Source of the DNA: Sphingomonas palustris
Lineage (GTDB): Bacteria > Pseudomonadota > Alphaproteobacteria > Sphingomonadales > Sphingomonadaceae
Assembly: GCA_026225215.1 (NCBI GenBank)
Contig: JAMFSI010000026.1
Coordinates: forward strand, 1 to 45,880
Direction of reading: 5' to 3'
DNA length: 45,880 nucleotides
In this document: one piece after another, positions 26,023 through 32,859 of the stretch
Position numbering within the stretch: the first letter of the stretch is position 1
How the letters are laid out: every line of letters starts with the position of its first letter
Made by a program: the position numbers and the translations under genes
Notes under the pieces: generated by a model
Databases searched by the model: none
What the model was told of the DNA's origin: nothing
Seen by the model: only the letters and a program-made list of their open reading frames with translations

Positions 26023-26559
26023 TCAATTGCAGCCATTGGCGACCCAGTGATACTGCCGATCATTATTGCTCCACTGCCAGTTCCCGCAAGATTGCGAGTT
26101 GGCCTGGGGCGCCGAGGCTCCGTTGTAACCATTACCCTGAGGCGGCGGCGCGCCATTGTAGGAATTGGGGTAGGCAGCGGGCGGAGAGGCATAGCCATTA
26201 TACCCTGCCGGGGGAGGCGGGGTCTGATAAGGTTCGCCATAGTATCCCGGATAATCCCAGTACCACGGATCGTCGTAATACCCCAGATACAGGCCTAGCG
26301 AGGCGCCGTAAAAGAAGGGCGAGCCCCACCAATAGCCGGGGTATCCCCAGCCGCCCCGGAAGCCGCCGCGATAACCGCCGCCGCCACGAAAACCACCGCC
26401 GCCCCGGAAACCGCCGCCGCCCCGGAAACCGCCGCCGCCATGAAATCCGCCGCCGGCGGCATGTCCGCCACCGCCACCGCCACCACCGCCGCGCGCCTCG
26501 ACGGCGACCGGGGCCGCTATCAAAGCCGTTCCGATCAGCAAGCTCGCAAGAATTTTCAT
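26023..26559 (-). CDS. Secreted glycine- and tyrosine-rich protein
   Basis: The 178-residue product has a signal peptide, MKILASLLIGTALIAAPVAVEA, then a repetitive region of GGGGFRGGGG units (about residues 24-70). An aromatic part with YYDDPWYWDYPGYYG follows, then a Pro/Asn/Gly-rich segment, and it ends in SQSCGNWQWSNNDRQYHWVANGC. GGAGG lies seven bases before the ATG. The repeats are also visible in the DNA as 18-bp units. Such proteins are exported and low in complexity. No enzyme function is suggested. Confidence 0.82.
   Translation of the reverse strand: MKILASLLIGTALIAAPVAVEARGGGGGGGGGHAAGGGFHGGGGFRGGGGFRGGGGFRGGGGYRGGFRGGWGYPGYWWGSPFFYGASLGLYLGYYDDPWYWDYPGYYGEPYQTPPPPAGYNGYASPPAAYPNSYNGAPPPQGNGYNGASAPQANSQSCGNWQWSNNDRQYHWVANGCN
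26375..26446. repeat. Four tandem 18-bp units inside the glycine-rich gene
   Basis: Units at 26375-26392, 26393-26410, 26411-26428 and 26429-26446 share the pattern ccgccgccgcc followed by an cggaaa- or acgaaaa-like end. They encode the Gly-Phe-Arg (or Gly-Phe-His) repeats of the product. The units differ by one to four bases, so slippage could change their number. Confidence 0.75.
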
Positions 26560-26850
26560 TTTTCTTCCTCCGAAATCACACAGTGACGGATCGTGGCGCC
26601 GGTAGCAGCCGCCTGGAACGACATGCCGGCAAGCGATCCTCTTTACTATGGTACTACAACGCCTTTGGGTTCAAAAATATCCCAGGCGATGCTTGCGGCA
26701 GGTCGATTATGGGACATTGGTCCTAACGCGCGACTCATCGCCGGATTATCGTTAATCTGCGGGTAAATAGGTGAACGCAAGCTGACTGATTCGGCCCGAG
26801 ATGGTAGGATGGAATTGCTGCACGCGTGAGCGGTACTGTGGGAGTTTGTC

Positions 26851-27294
26851 ATGGCGCAGGATATGGCTGTGATCGAGACGGCGTTGCAGCGGCTGCGCGC
26901 GCGGATCGGCATGACCAGGCCGCCGGTGCGCTTCGCCATCGATCGTAGTGACATCCGCCGCTATGCTCAGGCTTGCGGGGAGATATGGCCGGCCTATGTC
27001 GCGGGCGACGAAGCGCCGCCGACCTTCATCGCATCGCTGCAGGATGAAGGCATGGGCAACGGCTTGTTCGCCATGGACTTGCCCCTGGCGAAGTTTCTGC
27101 ACAGCGACGATGCGGTCGAATTATTCCAGCCGATCCGGCCTGGCGATGTACTGCTCGGCCAAGCCCGCTATGCCGATGCCTTCCTGCGCGCTGGCAGGAA
27201 TGGGCCGATGCTGTTCCAGACCGCCGAGATGCTGGTGATGGACGCTGTCGGTGACAAAGTTGCCAGGGTCGAGACCACCGTGGTCAGTTTCTGA
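26851..27294 (+). CDS. MaoC-like N-terminal hydratase subunit (FAS1-type hot-dog domain)
   Basis: The 147-residue protein has the MaoC-N type hot-dog fold, seen in VRFAIDRSDIRRYAQACGEIWPAY, PTFIASLQDEGMGNGLF and IRPGDVLLGQARYADAF. It lacks the Asp/His catalytic pair of active hydratases. GGGAG lies six bases before the ATG. The next gene begins two bases after its stop and encodes the catalytic hot-dog partner, so the two probably form one hetero-oligomeric enoyl-CoA hydratase, as ChsH1/ChsH2-like pairs do in steroid degradation. Confidence 0.8.
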   Translation: MAQDMAVIETALQRLRARIGMTRPPVRFAIDRSDIRRYAQACGEIWPAYVAGDEAPPTFIASLQDEGMGNGLFAMDLPLAKFLHSDDAVELFQPIRPGDVLLGQARYADAFLRAGRNGPMLFQTAEMLVMDAVGDKVARVETTVVSF

Positions 27295-27296
27295 CG

Positions 27297-27683
27297 ATGC
27301 GGGTCGGCGACGAACTTGCGGAACTGGTGCTGGCGATCTCGCGCAGTGACCTCATCCGCTATTGCGGCGCCGCCAACGATCTCGTGCCGCTCCACTGGGA
27401 TCAGGATATGGTGCGCGCAGCCGGCTATCCCGATGTCGTGGTCAACGGCTGGCTGGGCTGTGCGCATTTATGCCGCGCTGCCACCCGCGTGCTGACCCCG
27501 GATCGCTGGCTATTGGCCCGCTATGCGGTGCGCTACCGGCAGCCGCTGTTTCCCGGCGAGGTGCGCTGCGGGGGGACGGTGGCGCGGGCGGACACCGAAC
27601 AGGTCGTTGTCGATGCATGGCTGCGGGATGGCAGTGGTCGGGTGGTTACCACGGGGCAGCTCGAATTCGGACGGCGGAAATAG
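27297..27683 (+). CDS. MaoC family enoyl-CoA hydratase subunit, catalytic
   Basis: The 128-residue protein has the hydratase motif with Asp28 and His33 in GAANDLVPLHWD, followed by GYPDVVVNGWLGC and the beta-strand FPGEVRCGGTVARA. This is the active hot-dog half that adds water to a 2-enoyl-CoA. It starts two bases after the stop of its non-catalytic partner, so translation is likely coupled. The pair size (about 275 residues together) equals a double-hot-dog hydratase 2 split in two. The acyl-CoA substrate is not known; bulky steroid or polycyclic acyl-CoA is a plausible guess from analogues. Confidence 0.82.
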   Translation: MRVGDELAELVLAISRSDLIRYCGAANDLVPLHWDQDMVRAAGYPDVVVNGWLGCAHLCRAATRVLTPDRWLLARYAVRYRQPLFPGEVRCGGTVARADTEQVVVDAWLRDGSGRVVTTGQLEFGRRK

Positions 27684-27732
27684 CGAGTTCCGTTACGTCG
27701 GGCAAAATTGAGTCCGGCAGTTTATATTCCAG

Positions 27733-27790
27733 AACATCGTGCGAAACGTAGTTCAACCGCAGGTAAAAAGTGGGCACCGGTTTTGACCTG
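27733..27790. repeat. Dispersed palindromic repeat, rearranged partial copy
   Basis: It shares catcgtgcgaaa and aaaagtgggcaccggtttt with the repeat at 16563-16608. CAGGT and ACCTG with AAAA and TTTT make a stem (27760-27790) around gtgggcaccgg. It lies in the convergent spacer between the MaoC pair and the truncated MFS gene. Confidence 0.5.
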
Positions 27791-27793
27791 TGT

Positions 27794-28429
27794 TTACCAT
27801 TCTTCCTGAGATATCGAGAAATTGCCGCCGAATGCCAGCGCCAGAATGGCTGCACCGGCCATCAATGCGCCGCCTCCCAGCATGACGAAGTGCGTTGTCG
27901 CGGCGGTCAATTGTGGTCCGACAAAGGCAAGCAACAGCGTCATCGTCACTTGCGGCGCCACCGTCGAGAACGCGAAGACCCGCATGAGATGCGCCCCGCG
28001 TCCGGGCGGTGCGGCGGCGCTCGCCACCGCATAGGGAATGTTCGACATCGAGCACCAGCTCGCGCCGACCGCGAGGAAAGCCGGCACCAGCCAGAGACTG
28101 CGCGTAATCACCCCCAGCGAAGCGAGGCCACAAGCACCGATCGCCAATGCGAGACTATAGACCGTGCGAACGCCGTAGCGATCGAGCGCCTGGGGCAATA
28201 CGAAAGCGAGGCTGGCGCCGAGAATCGCGTAAAGCGCGTAGCAACCACCGATCGCGGCCAATGCCACGCCATAACGCGCCGGGTTGGCCTCACCCTGGAA
28301 AACATCGCCGGCGATGACCGGGACTGCATATATCCACATGCAGAACATGCCGCCCCAGCTCAGGAACTGGACGGCGAACAGGGGCACGAAGGTTTTGAAT
28401 AGCGACCGGTCTGCAGTCATGGCGGGCAC
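27794..28429 (-). CDS. MFS transporter (GPH/sugar-like), C-terminal half only
   Basis: The 211-residue reading frame has six hydrophobic segments and matches only the C-terminal half of GPH-type (sucrose/maltose-like) MFS transporters: FVPLFAVQFLSWGGMFCMWIY, then FVLPQALDRYGVRTVYSLAL, and ASWCSMSNIPYAVASAAAPPG. The N-terminal six helices are not present upstream, where the second TSUP permease ends 12 bases before this ATG. The remnant may be the 3' end of a transporter gene cut by rearrangement, and may be non-functional or may work as a half-size unit. No good ribosome-binding site precedes it, although coupling to the upstream permease is possible. Confidence 0.7.
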   Translation of the reverse strand: MPAMTADRSLFKTFVPLFAVQFLSWGGMFCMWIYAVPVIAGDVFQGEANPARYGVALAAIGGCYALYAILGASLAFVLPQALDRYGVRTVYSLALAIGACGLASLGVITRSLWLVPAFLAVGASWCSMSNIPYAVASAAAPPGRGAHLMRVFAFSTVAPQVTMTLLLAFVGPQLTAATTHFVMLGGGALMAGAAILALAFGGNFSISQEEW

Positions 28430-28441
28430 TCGGTGGTCCGG

Positions 28442-29290
28442 TCAGCCTGGGCTCTTGGGGCTGGCTGCCGGTATTTTCGCGGGCTTGTCCGGGGTGGTGG
28501 TCTTGATGAACAACTGCCACGAGGAGAGCGCGAGAACTGCCGCGAGCAACGGACGTAGCACCTTGTCGGGGGCGTGCGTCGATAGCAGGCTGCCGACGAT
28601 CACGCCGGGGATCGAGCCGATCAGGAGGTTGCCCAGCAGCACGCCGTCGACATCGCCGATGATCCAGTGGCCGATGCCGGCGATCAGCGTCAGCGGCACG
28701 GCGTGAGCGATGTCGGAACCAACCACCCGGACGACCGGCAGGCGCGGATATAGCATCAGCAATACCGTCACCCCGATCGCCCCGGCGCCGACCGATGAAA
28801 TCGAGACGGCAACACCGATCACCGCGCCAAGCGCGATGGTGCCGATCACCACCCGGTGGGGCGGCTCGATCGGATCGAGATCGGCGGCGAAACGGATCAG
28901 CCAGTTGCGGAAGATCACTGTCACTGAGGTCAGCGCCAGCAGGCTGGCCAGGACGATCAGGATGATATGTTGCGCGGATTTGCCGACGTGCCCGTAATGG
29001 GCGAGTATCGACAGGGTGATGATCGCGGCGGGAACGCTGCCATAAGCCAGCCGGCGCACCACCGGCCATTCCACGGTGTGGCGCCAGCCATGGACCGCCG
29101 AGCCGGTGATCTTGGTCGCCGCGGCATAGAGCAGATCGGTGCCGACCGCGGTTTGCGGAGCCACGCCGAACAGCAGCACCAGCAGCGGCGTCATCAACGA
29201 GCCCCCGCCCACGCCGGTCAGCCCTACCAGCAGACCGACAAGCAGACCCGCAGCGGCGTGCAGCTTGTCGATATGGTCGATGAAATTCAT
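28442..29290 (-). CDS. TauE/SafE (TSUP) family anion permease, paralog 2
   Basis: The 282-residue protein has about eight hydrophobic segments and the TSUP double repeat: GLLVGLLVGLTGVGGGSLM at the N-terminus and SISSVGAGAIGVTVLLMLYP in the middle. It shares long blocks with the permease at 10590 (GSDIAHAVPLTLIAGIGH), so the two are paralogs. The ATG at 29290 is chosen because the upstream extension from 29491 is encoded by the structured spacer and has no membrane character. It probably exports sulfite or a related anion. The FAD-binding protein gene is transcribed away from it, across 421 bases of structured DNA. Confidence 0.86.
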   Translation of the reverse strand: MNFIDHIDKLHAAAGLLVGLLVGLTGVGGGSLMTPLLVLLFGVAPQTAVGTDLLYAAATKITGSAVHGWRHTVEWPVVRRLAYGSVPAAIITLSILAHYGHVGKSAQHIILIVLASLLALTSVTVIFRNWLIRFAADLDPIEPPHRVVIGTIALGAVIGVAVSISSVGAGAIGVTVLLMLYPRLPVVRVVGSDIAHAVPLTLIAGIGHWIIGDVDGVLLGNLLIGSIPGVIVGSLLSTHAPDKVLRPLLAAVLALSSWQLFIKTTTPDKPAKIPAASPKSPG

Positions 29291-29342
29291 CCGACTTTTC
29301 CGTTTTCTTCTGGTGATTTGCCTGGAGTGCCGGGGCAAAACT

Positions 29343-29410
29343 GAGCATCGGCTTTTGGCATAAGCGATGCGACGATAAAAACCTAGAGTGGGATGCGTCG
29401 CGGTGATTGA
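29343..29410. repeat. Dispersed palindromic repeat, partial copy
   Basis: GCATCG and CGATGC (29345-29370) enclose a short loop and are followed by gataaaaacctagagtggg and a tgattgag end, as in the composite repeat at 16563-16663. It opens the 421-base spacer between the second TSUP gene and the FAD protein gene. Confidence 0.5.
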
Positions 29411-29412
29411 GT

Positions 29413-29583
29413 GTCTGATCCGAAACTTTATTTCGGAAAGTCTGTGCCGTCCCGCTCCCCCGGGTTGGTACCACCCACAGGGTACCTTCAATGGGTGGTT
29501 GGGCAGGGGGAGCGGGACGGCACAGACTTCGAAACGAAGTTCAGCGAAGCTAAATCCGCTCTTTCGCGGATTTCGAATCAGAC
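29413..29583. repeat. Highly structured inverted-repeat element, possibly MITE-like
   Basis: The ends GTCTGATCCGAAA and TTTCGAATCAGAC are inverted repeats (12 of 13). Inside is a perfect 24-bp stem (29438-29461 with 29506-29529), a nested 8-bp stem ACCACCCA/TGGGTGGT, and a further hairpin AAATCCGC/GCGGATTT (29552-29573). It lies between divergent TSUP and FAD genes. No transposase is linked. It could be a miniature inverted-repeat element or a structured RNA. Confidence 0.6.
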
Positions 29584-29624
29584 CCTAAGAAAGCGTGGGC
29601 GAGGGCGCCGCCCGATCATCGGAA

Positions 29625-29647
29625 ATATCTACCATTATAGTTGAGAT
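29625..29647. promoter_or_regulatory. Shared 23-bp dyad, site 4 (weak)
   Basis: ATATCTA-ccattatag-TTGAGAT differs from the best copy (site 2) at one position in each arm and has the same nine-base spacing. It lies 64 bases before the FAD-binding gene, the same distance as site 2 from its gene. The match is weaker, so the assignment rests on position as well as sequence. Confidence 0.4.
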
Positions 29648-29711
29648 TTGCGATGCCATCCTTCAATGGAGCGCGGCAAGACAGTCTTCAAACAGAATCG
29701 GACCGGGAATA

Positions 29712-31073
29712 ATGAGCAGGCAGGGTACAACGGAATTGCCGGTGGCTATCATCGGCGGCGGTTTTTCCGGAACCTTGCTGGCGGTAAACCTGTTGCGGCT
29801 GGGCGCGCGGGTGGTGCTGATCGAGCGCGACGAGGCGCATCTCGCCAAGGGGCTGGCGTTCGGCACGCGTCGGCCCGAACATCTGCTGAATGTGCGCGCG
29901 GCGAATATGAGCGCTTATCCCGACAATCCGAACGATTTTCTGCGCTGGATGGGCTTCGATACCACCGATCAGGCCAACCGCTTCGTGCCGCGCCTGACTT
30001 ACGGCCATTACCTGCACGAGCAATTGCTCAGCGCGATGACCGCCGCGCCCGACCGTGTCCAGATCTGCGGACAGGAAGCCTTGGCGGTGCATGATGAGGG
30101 CGATGCCGCAGTCGTTACCCTTGCCGGGGGTGACATCGTGCGGGCCAGTGCGGTGGTACTGGCTTTGGGCAACTTCCCACCGCCGCCCTTGGCGCCATTC
30201 GCCGATCTGCCCGAAACCCGTTATTTCTCCAATCCCTGGGATCCCGGCGCAACCCAGCAATTGGAAACTATCGATCATGTGTTGCTGCTTGGCACCGGGC
30301 TGACCGCGATCGATATCGCGCTGTCACTGGATAGTGCCGGCTATCGCGGGCGGTTTACCGCGCTGTCGCGGCGAGGCCTGGCGCCGCGTTCCCACGCCGA
30401 GGCCGGCCTGTTGGTGAGCCCGATCGCTTGCCCGGAGGCCCGTGGCTCGAAATTGGTCCAGCATGTCCGCGGTCGGGCGCGTTATGTCGGCTGGCGGGCG
30501 GCGATCGATGAACTGCGGCCGCATACCCAGAGTCTGTGGCGGCGGCATGATGCGGTGGCTCAGCGACGCTTTCTGCGCCATCTGCGGCCCTGGTGGGATG
30601 TCCATCGCCACCGGCTCGCGCCCCAAGTGGCCGGGCGCGTGGCAGCGTGGGTGGCCGAGCAGCGGCTCAGCTTCGTGGCCGGCAAGATCGGCACCGCGCA
30701 CATGGCCGGGGACCGGATCGATGTCGAGTTTCGCCCGCGCGGAGCGGCGGCTGAGAAGATCCTGTCGGTCGGCCGGATCATCAATTGCACCGGGCCCGGC
30801 GGCGATGTCACCCGCGCCACCCAACCGCTGGTGCGCGACTTGCTGGCGGCGGGACACATCCGGCCCGATGTGCACCGCGTCGGCCTCGACGTCGATCACA
30901 CCGGCCGGGTGAGGGGTGCCGGCGGCAAGCCGCAGCAACGCCTGTTCGCCGTTGGCCCGATGACCAAGGGTGAGGCCTGGGAGATCGTCGCCGTCCCCGA
31001 CATCCGCCGCCAGGTCTGGAATCTCGCGCGGCTGCTCACCGCCAGCCAGTGGGTCGGTGGCGAGGGATTGTGA
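29712..31073 (+). CDS. FAD/NAD(P)-binding protein (YdhS-like, NAD_binding_9)
   Basis: The 453-residue protein opens with the FAD-binding Rossmann motif VAIIGGGFSGTLLAV at residues 11-25, followed by GLAFGTRRPEHLLNVRAANMSAYP and the second nucleotide motif LLLGTGLTAIDIALSL near the middle. It ends with LFAVGPMTKGEAWEI. This is the conserved but uncharacterised YdhS-like family, which often sits beside organosulfur-use genes (general knowledge, not checked here). The ATG at 29712 is chosen because homologs begin at this point; the extension from 29595 would run through the repeat spacer. A weak copy of the 23-bp dyad is upstream. The reaction is unknown. Confidence 0.85.
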   Translation: MSRQGTTELPVAIIGGGFSGTLLAVNLLRLGARVVLIERDEAHLAKGLAFGTRRPEHLLNVRAANMSAYPDNPNDFLRWMGFDTTDQANRFVPRLTYGHYLHEQLLSAMTAAPDRVQICGQEALAVHDEGDAAVVTLAGGDIVRASAVVLALGNFPPPPLAPFADLPETRYFSNPWDPGATQQLETIDHVLLLGTGLTAIDIALSLDSAGYRGRFTALSRRGLAPRSHAEAGLLVSPIACPEARGSKLVQHVRGRARYVGWRAAIDELRPHTQSLWRRHDAVAQRRFLRHLRPWWDVHRHRLAPQVAGRVAAWVAEQRLSFVAGKIGTAHMAGDRIDVEFRPRGAAAEKILSVGRIINCTGPGGDVTRATQPLVRDLLAAGHIRPDVHRVGLDVDHTGRVRGAGGKPQQRLFAVGPMTKGEAWEIVAVPDIRRQVWNLARLLTASQWVGGEGL

Positions 31074-31123
31074 TTCGACCAGCCTTCCGATCGACGGTCC
31101 GGGAATCCCGCCTTGACGCTCAA

Positions 31124-31146
31124 TACTCTATGCAATAAGTAGAGAT
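31124..31146. promoter_or_regulatory. Shared 23-bp dyad, site 3
   Basis: TACTCTA-tgcaataag-TAGAGAT shares its right arm and the AATAAG spacer end with site 2, and CTCTA pairs with TAGAG. It lies between the FAD gene stop and the GST-dioxygenase-acetyltransferase operon, about 119 bases before the GST ATG chosen here. Confidence 0.65.
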
Positions 31147-31265
31147 GAGACCCAATGAGACCCAAAGCGTCGACGCTCGGGTCCGTTGACGGTCAGGCAA
31201 CGTTCGCCGTTACCGCTGTTTGCAGGGCAAACGGCGGGGCAAGCATGATGAAGGGGTTCTCGGTC

Positions 31266-31892
31266 ATGGAGCTTTTTGCCGCGAAGGGTGCGTGCAGTTT
31301 CGGTGCTCATGTCGTCATCCATGAGCTGGGCTTGCCGGTCAAGGTCACCTTGGTCGGGATCGGCCAACCGCGTTCGCTGATCTATCGGATCAATCCCTTG
31401 GGGAAAGTGCCGGCACTGGCCCTGAAGGATGGCACGGTGCTGACCGAAAGCTCTGCGATTTTGCCGTTCCTGGCCGACCTGCGGCCCGGCACCCCGTTGT
31501 TCGCAGCGGCGGGTAGCATCGAGCGGGCGCAGATCCAGTCGTGGATCGGTTATATCAATTCCGAAATTCATGCAGGCGCGCTCCGCGTCGCTAACCGCCC
31601 CGAGCGCTTTTCTGGCGATTCAACTGCTCGCGATGCCACCCGCGACGCGGGCTTTGCGCTGCTCAAAGCGGGTTTGGCGCCGATCGAGCAGCATCTGGCG
31701 ATTCACGATTATCTCGTCGGCGACCGGTTCACTATCGCGGACGCCTATTTCGGCTTGTTCGCGGGTCGTCTTCAGCATTTCCGCGACGAATTGCCGGGCT
31801 TTTCGGCGTTGAAACGATATGCCGATCGCTACGACGAACGGTTTTCGGTCAGAGCCGCGCGGATGCTCGAGGAGCTGGAACTGGCGGCATGA
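31266..31892 (+). CDS. Glutathione S-transferase family protein
   Basis: The 208-residue protein has an N-terminal thioredoxin-like domain, MELFAAKGACSFGAHVVI, with the cis-Pro segment GKVPALAL and the glutathione gamma-Glu contact TESSAI, then a helical C-terminal domain with IADAYFGLFAGRL. The length is standard for beta-class-like bacterial enzymes. Earlier ATG codons at 31245, 31248 and 31155 are possible. The one at 31266 fits family N-termini and has AAGGGG nine bases away. Its stop overlaps the start of the TauD-like gene (ATGA), so the two are translationally coupled. It may use glutathione to release sulfite or detoxify a thiol. Confidence 0.85.
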   Translation: MELFAAKGACSFGAHVVIHELGLPVKVTLVGIGQPRSLIYRINPLGKVPALALKDGTVLTESSAILPFLADLRPGTPLFAAAGSIERAQIQSWIGYINSEIHAGALRVANRPERFSGDSTARDATRDAGFALLKAGLAPIEQHLAIHDYLVGDRFTIADAYFGLFAGRLQHFRDELPGFSALKRYADRYDERFSVRAARMLEELELAA

Positions 31893-32737
31893 GCCTGACG
31901 ATTACCAAGGTCGCGCATTTCGGCGCCGAGGTCAGCGGCATCGATATCGCAACCGAACTCGACGACGACAGCTTCGCGGCGATCCGCGCGGCATTTGTCG
32001 AGCATGGCCTGGTGTTGTTCCGCGATCAGGCCTTGAGCGAGGAGCAGCATATTGCCTTTGCGCGCCGCTGGGGGGCGATCAACATCAATCGCTTCTTCGC
32101 CGCGCATCCCCGGCACGCCGAAATTGCGCTGGTGGTAAAAGAGCCCTGGCAGCAGGACAATATCGGCGGCGGCTGGCACACCGATCACAGCTATGACGCC
32201 GAACCGGCGCTGGGCTCGATTCTGGTCGCGCGCGAACTGCCGCCCAGCGGCGGCAATACGCTGTTCGCCTCGATGTATGCCGCTTATGATGCGCTGCCCG
32301 CGCAGTTGCGCCGCGCAATCGAAGGCTTGCGCGGTGTCCATTCGGCGCGGCATATTTTCGGCAGCAAGCCGGTGGAGGAAATCGAGGCCAGCGATACCCG
32401 CTCCGGCCGCGTCGGCAATGCCGCTGCCGCCGATGTGCTGGAAGATGTCGTCCATCCGCTGGTCATCACTCATCCGCTGAGCGGCAAGCGGGCGATCTAC
32501 GTCAACCCTGCCTTCACCATCGGCATCGCCGGCTGGGAAGCGGAGCCGGCGCGGCAATTGCTCGGCGAGATTTACGAGCATTGCCTCAATCCCCGCTTCA
32601 CCCATGAATTCGTCTGGCGGTCGGGATCGATAGCCTTTTGGGACAACCGCGCGACGTGGCACTCGGCTCGCAACGATTATCATGGGCACCGCCGCGCCCT
32701 TCACCGGATCACTGTCGAAGGACAAGCATTGCACTGA
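31889..32737 (+). CDS. TauD/TfdA family dioxygenase, probable alkylsulfatase or sulfonate dioxygenase
   Basis: The 282-residue enzyme is a canonical Fe(II)/2-oxoglutarate dioxygenase: His97-Thr98-Asp99 (GGWHTDHSY), distal His258 in WDNRATWHS and Arg273 in RRALHRITVEG. The relatives TauD and AtsK oxidise taurine or alkyl sulfates and release sulfite or sulfate. Its ATG is in the ATGA overlap with the GST gene, and the acetyltransferase gene follows, so the operon would liberate inorganic sulfur and prepare the serine acceptor. This supports organosulfur scavenging, but the substrate is an inference. Confidence 0.88.
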   Translation: MSLTITKVAHFGAEVSGIDIATELDDDSFAAIRAAFVEHGLVLFRDQALSEEQHIAFARRWGAININRFFAAHPRHAEIALVVKEPWQQDNIGGGWHTDHSYDAEPALGSILVARELPPSGGNTLFASMYAAYDALPAQLRRAIEGLRGVHSARHIFGSKPVEEIEASDTRSGRVGNAAAADVLEDVVHPLVITHPLSGKRAIYVNPAFTIGIAGWEAEPARQLLGEIYEHCLNPRFTHEFVWRSGSIAFWDNRATWHSARNDYHGHRRALHRITVEGQALH

Positions 32738-32859
32738 TCGGAGCAGGCCAGCTTGCGACTTGCTTCGAGATTCTTTGTATCGCACGATTGTCTGGCAAGA
32801 AACGCTACCCACTTCTGTCACCGAGTTTTCAACTTCTGTTGCAAAGACCTGGCCGAACC

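Noticed and set aside
26375..26446. Tandem repeats as a possible CRISPR array
   Set aside because: The units are 18 bp, contiguous and in-frame with coding repeats, with no spacers.
25566..26726. 386-residue Arg/His-rich open frame on the plus strand
   Set aside because: It is the antisense of the glycine-rich gene and its 18-bp repeats; the composition is an artefact of those repeats.
31155..31265. GST start at 31155 with a 37-residue extension
   Set aside because: The extension has no family resemblance and the fold starts at MELFAAKG; the dyad site lies just before, in a promoter.
32638..32859. Serine acetyltransferase start at 32638
   Set aside because: It overlaps the dioxygenase gene by 100 bases and adds residues unlike the family; the ATG at 32860 fits.
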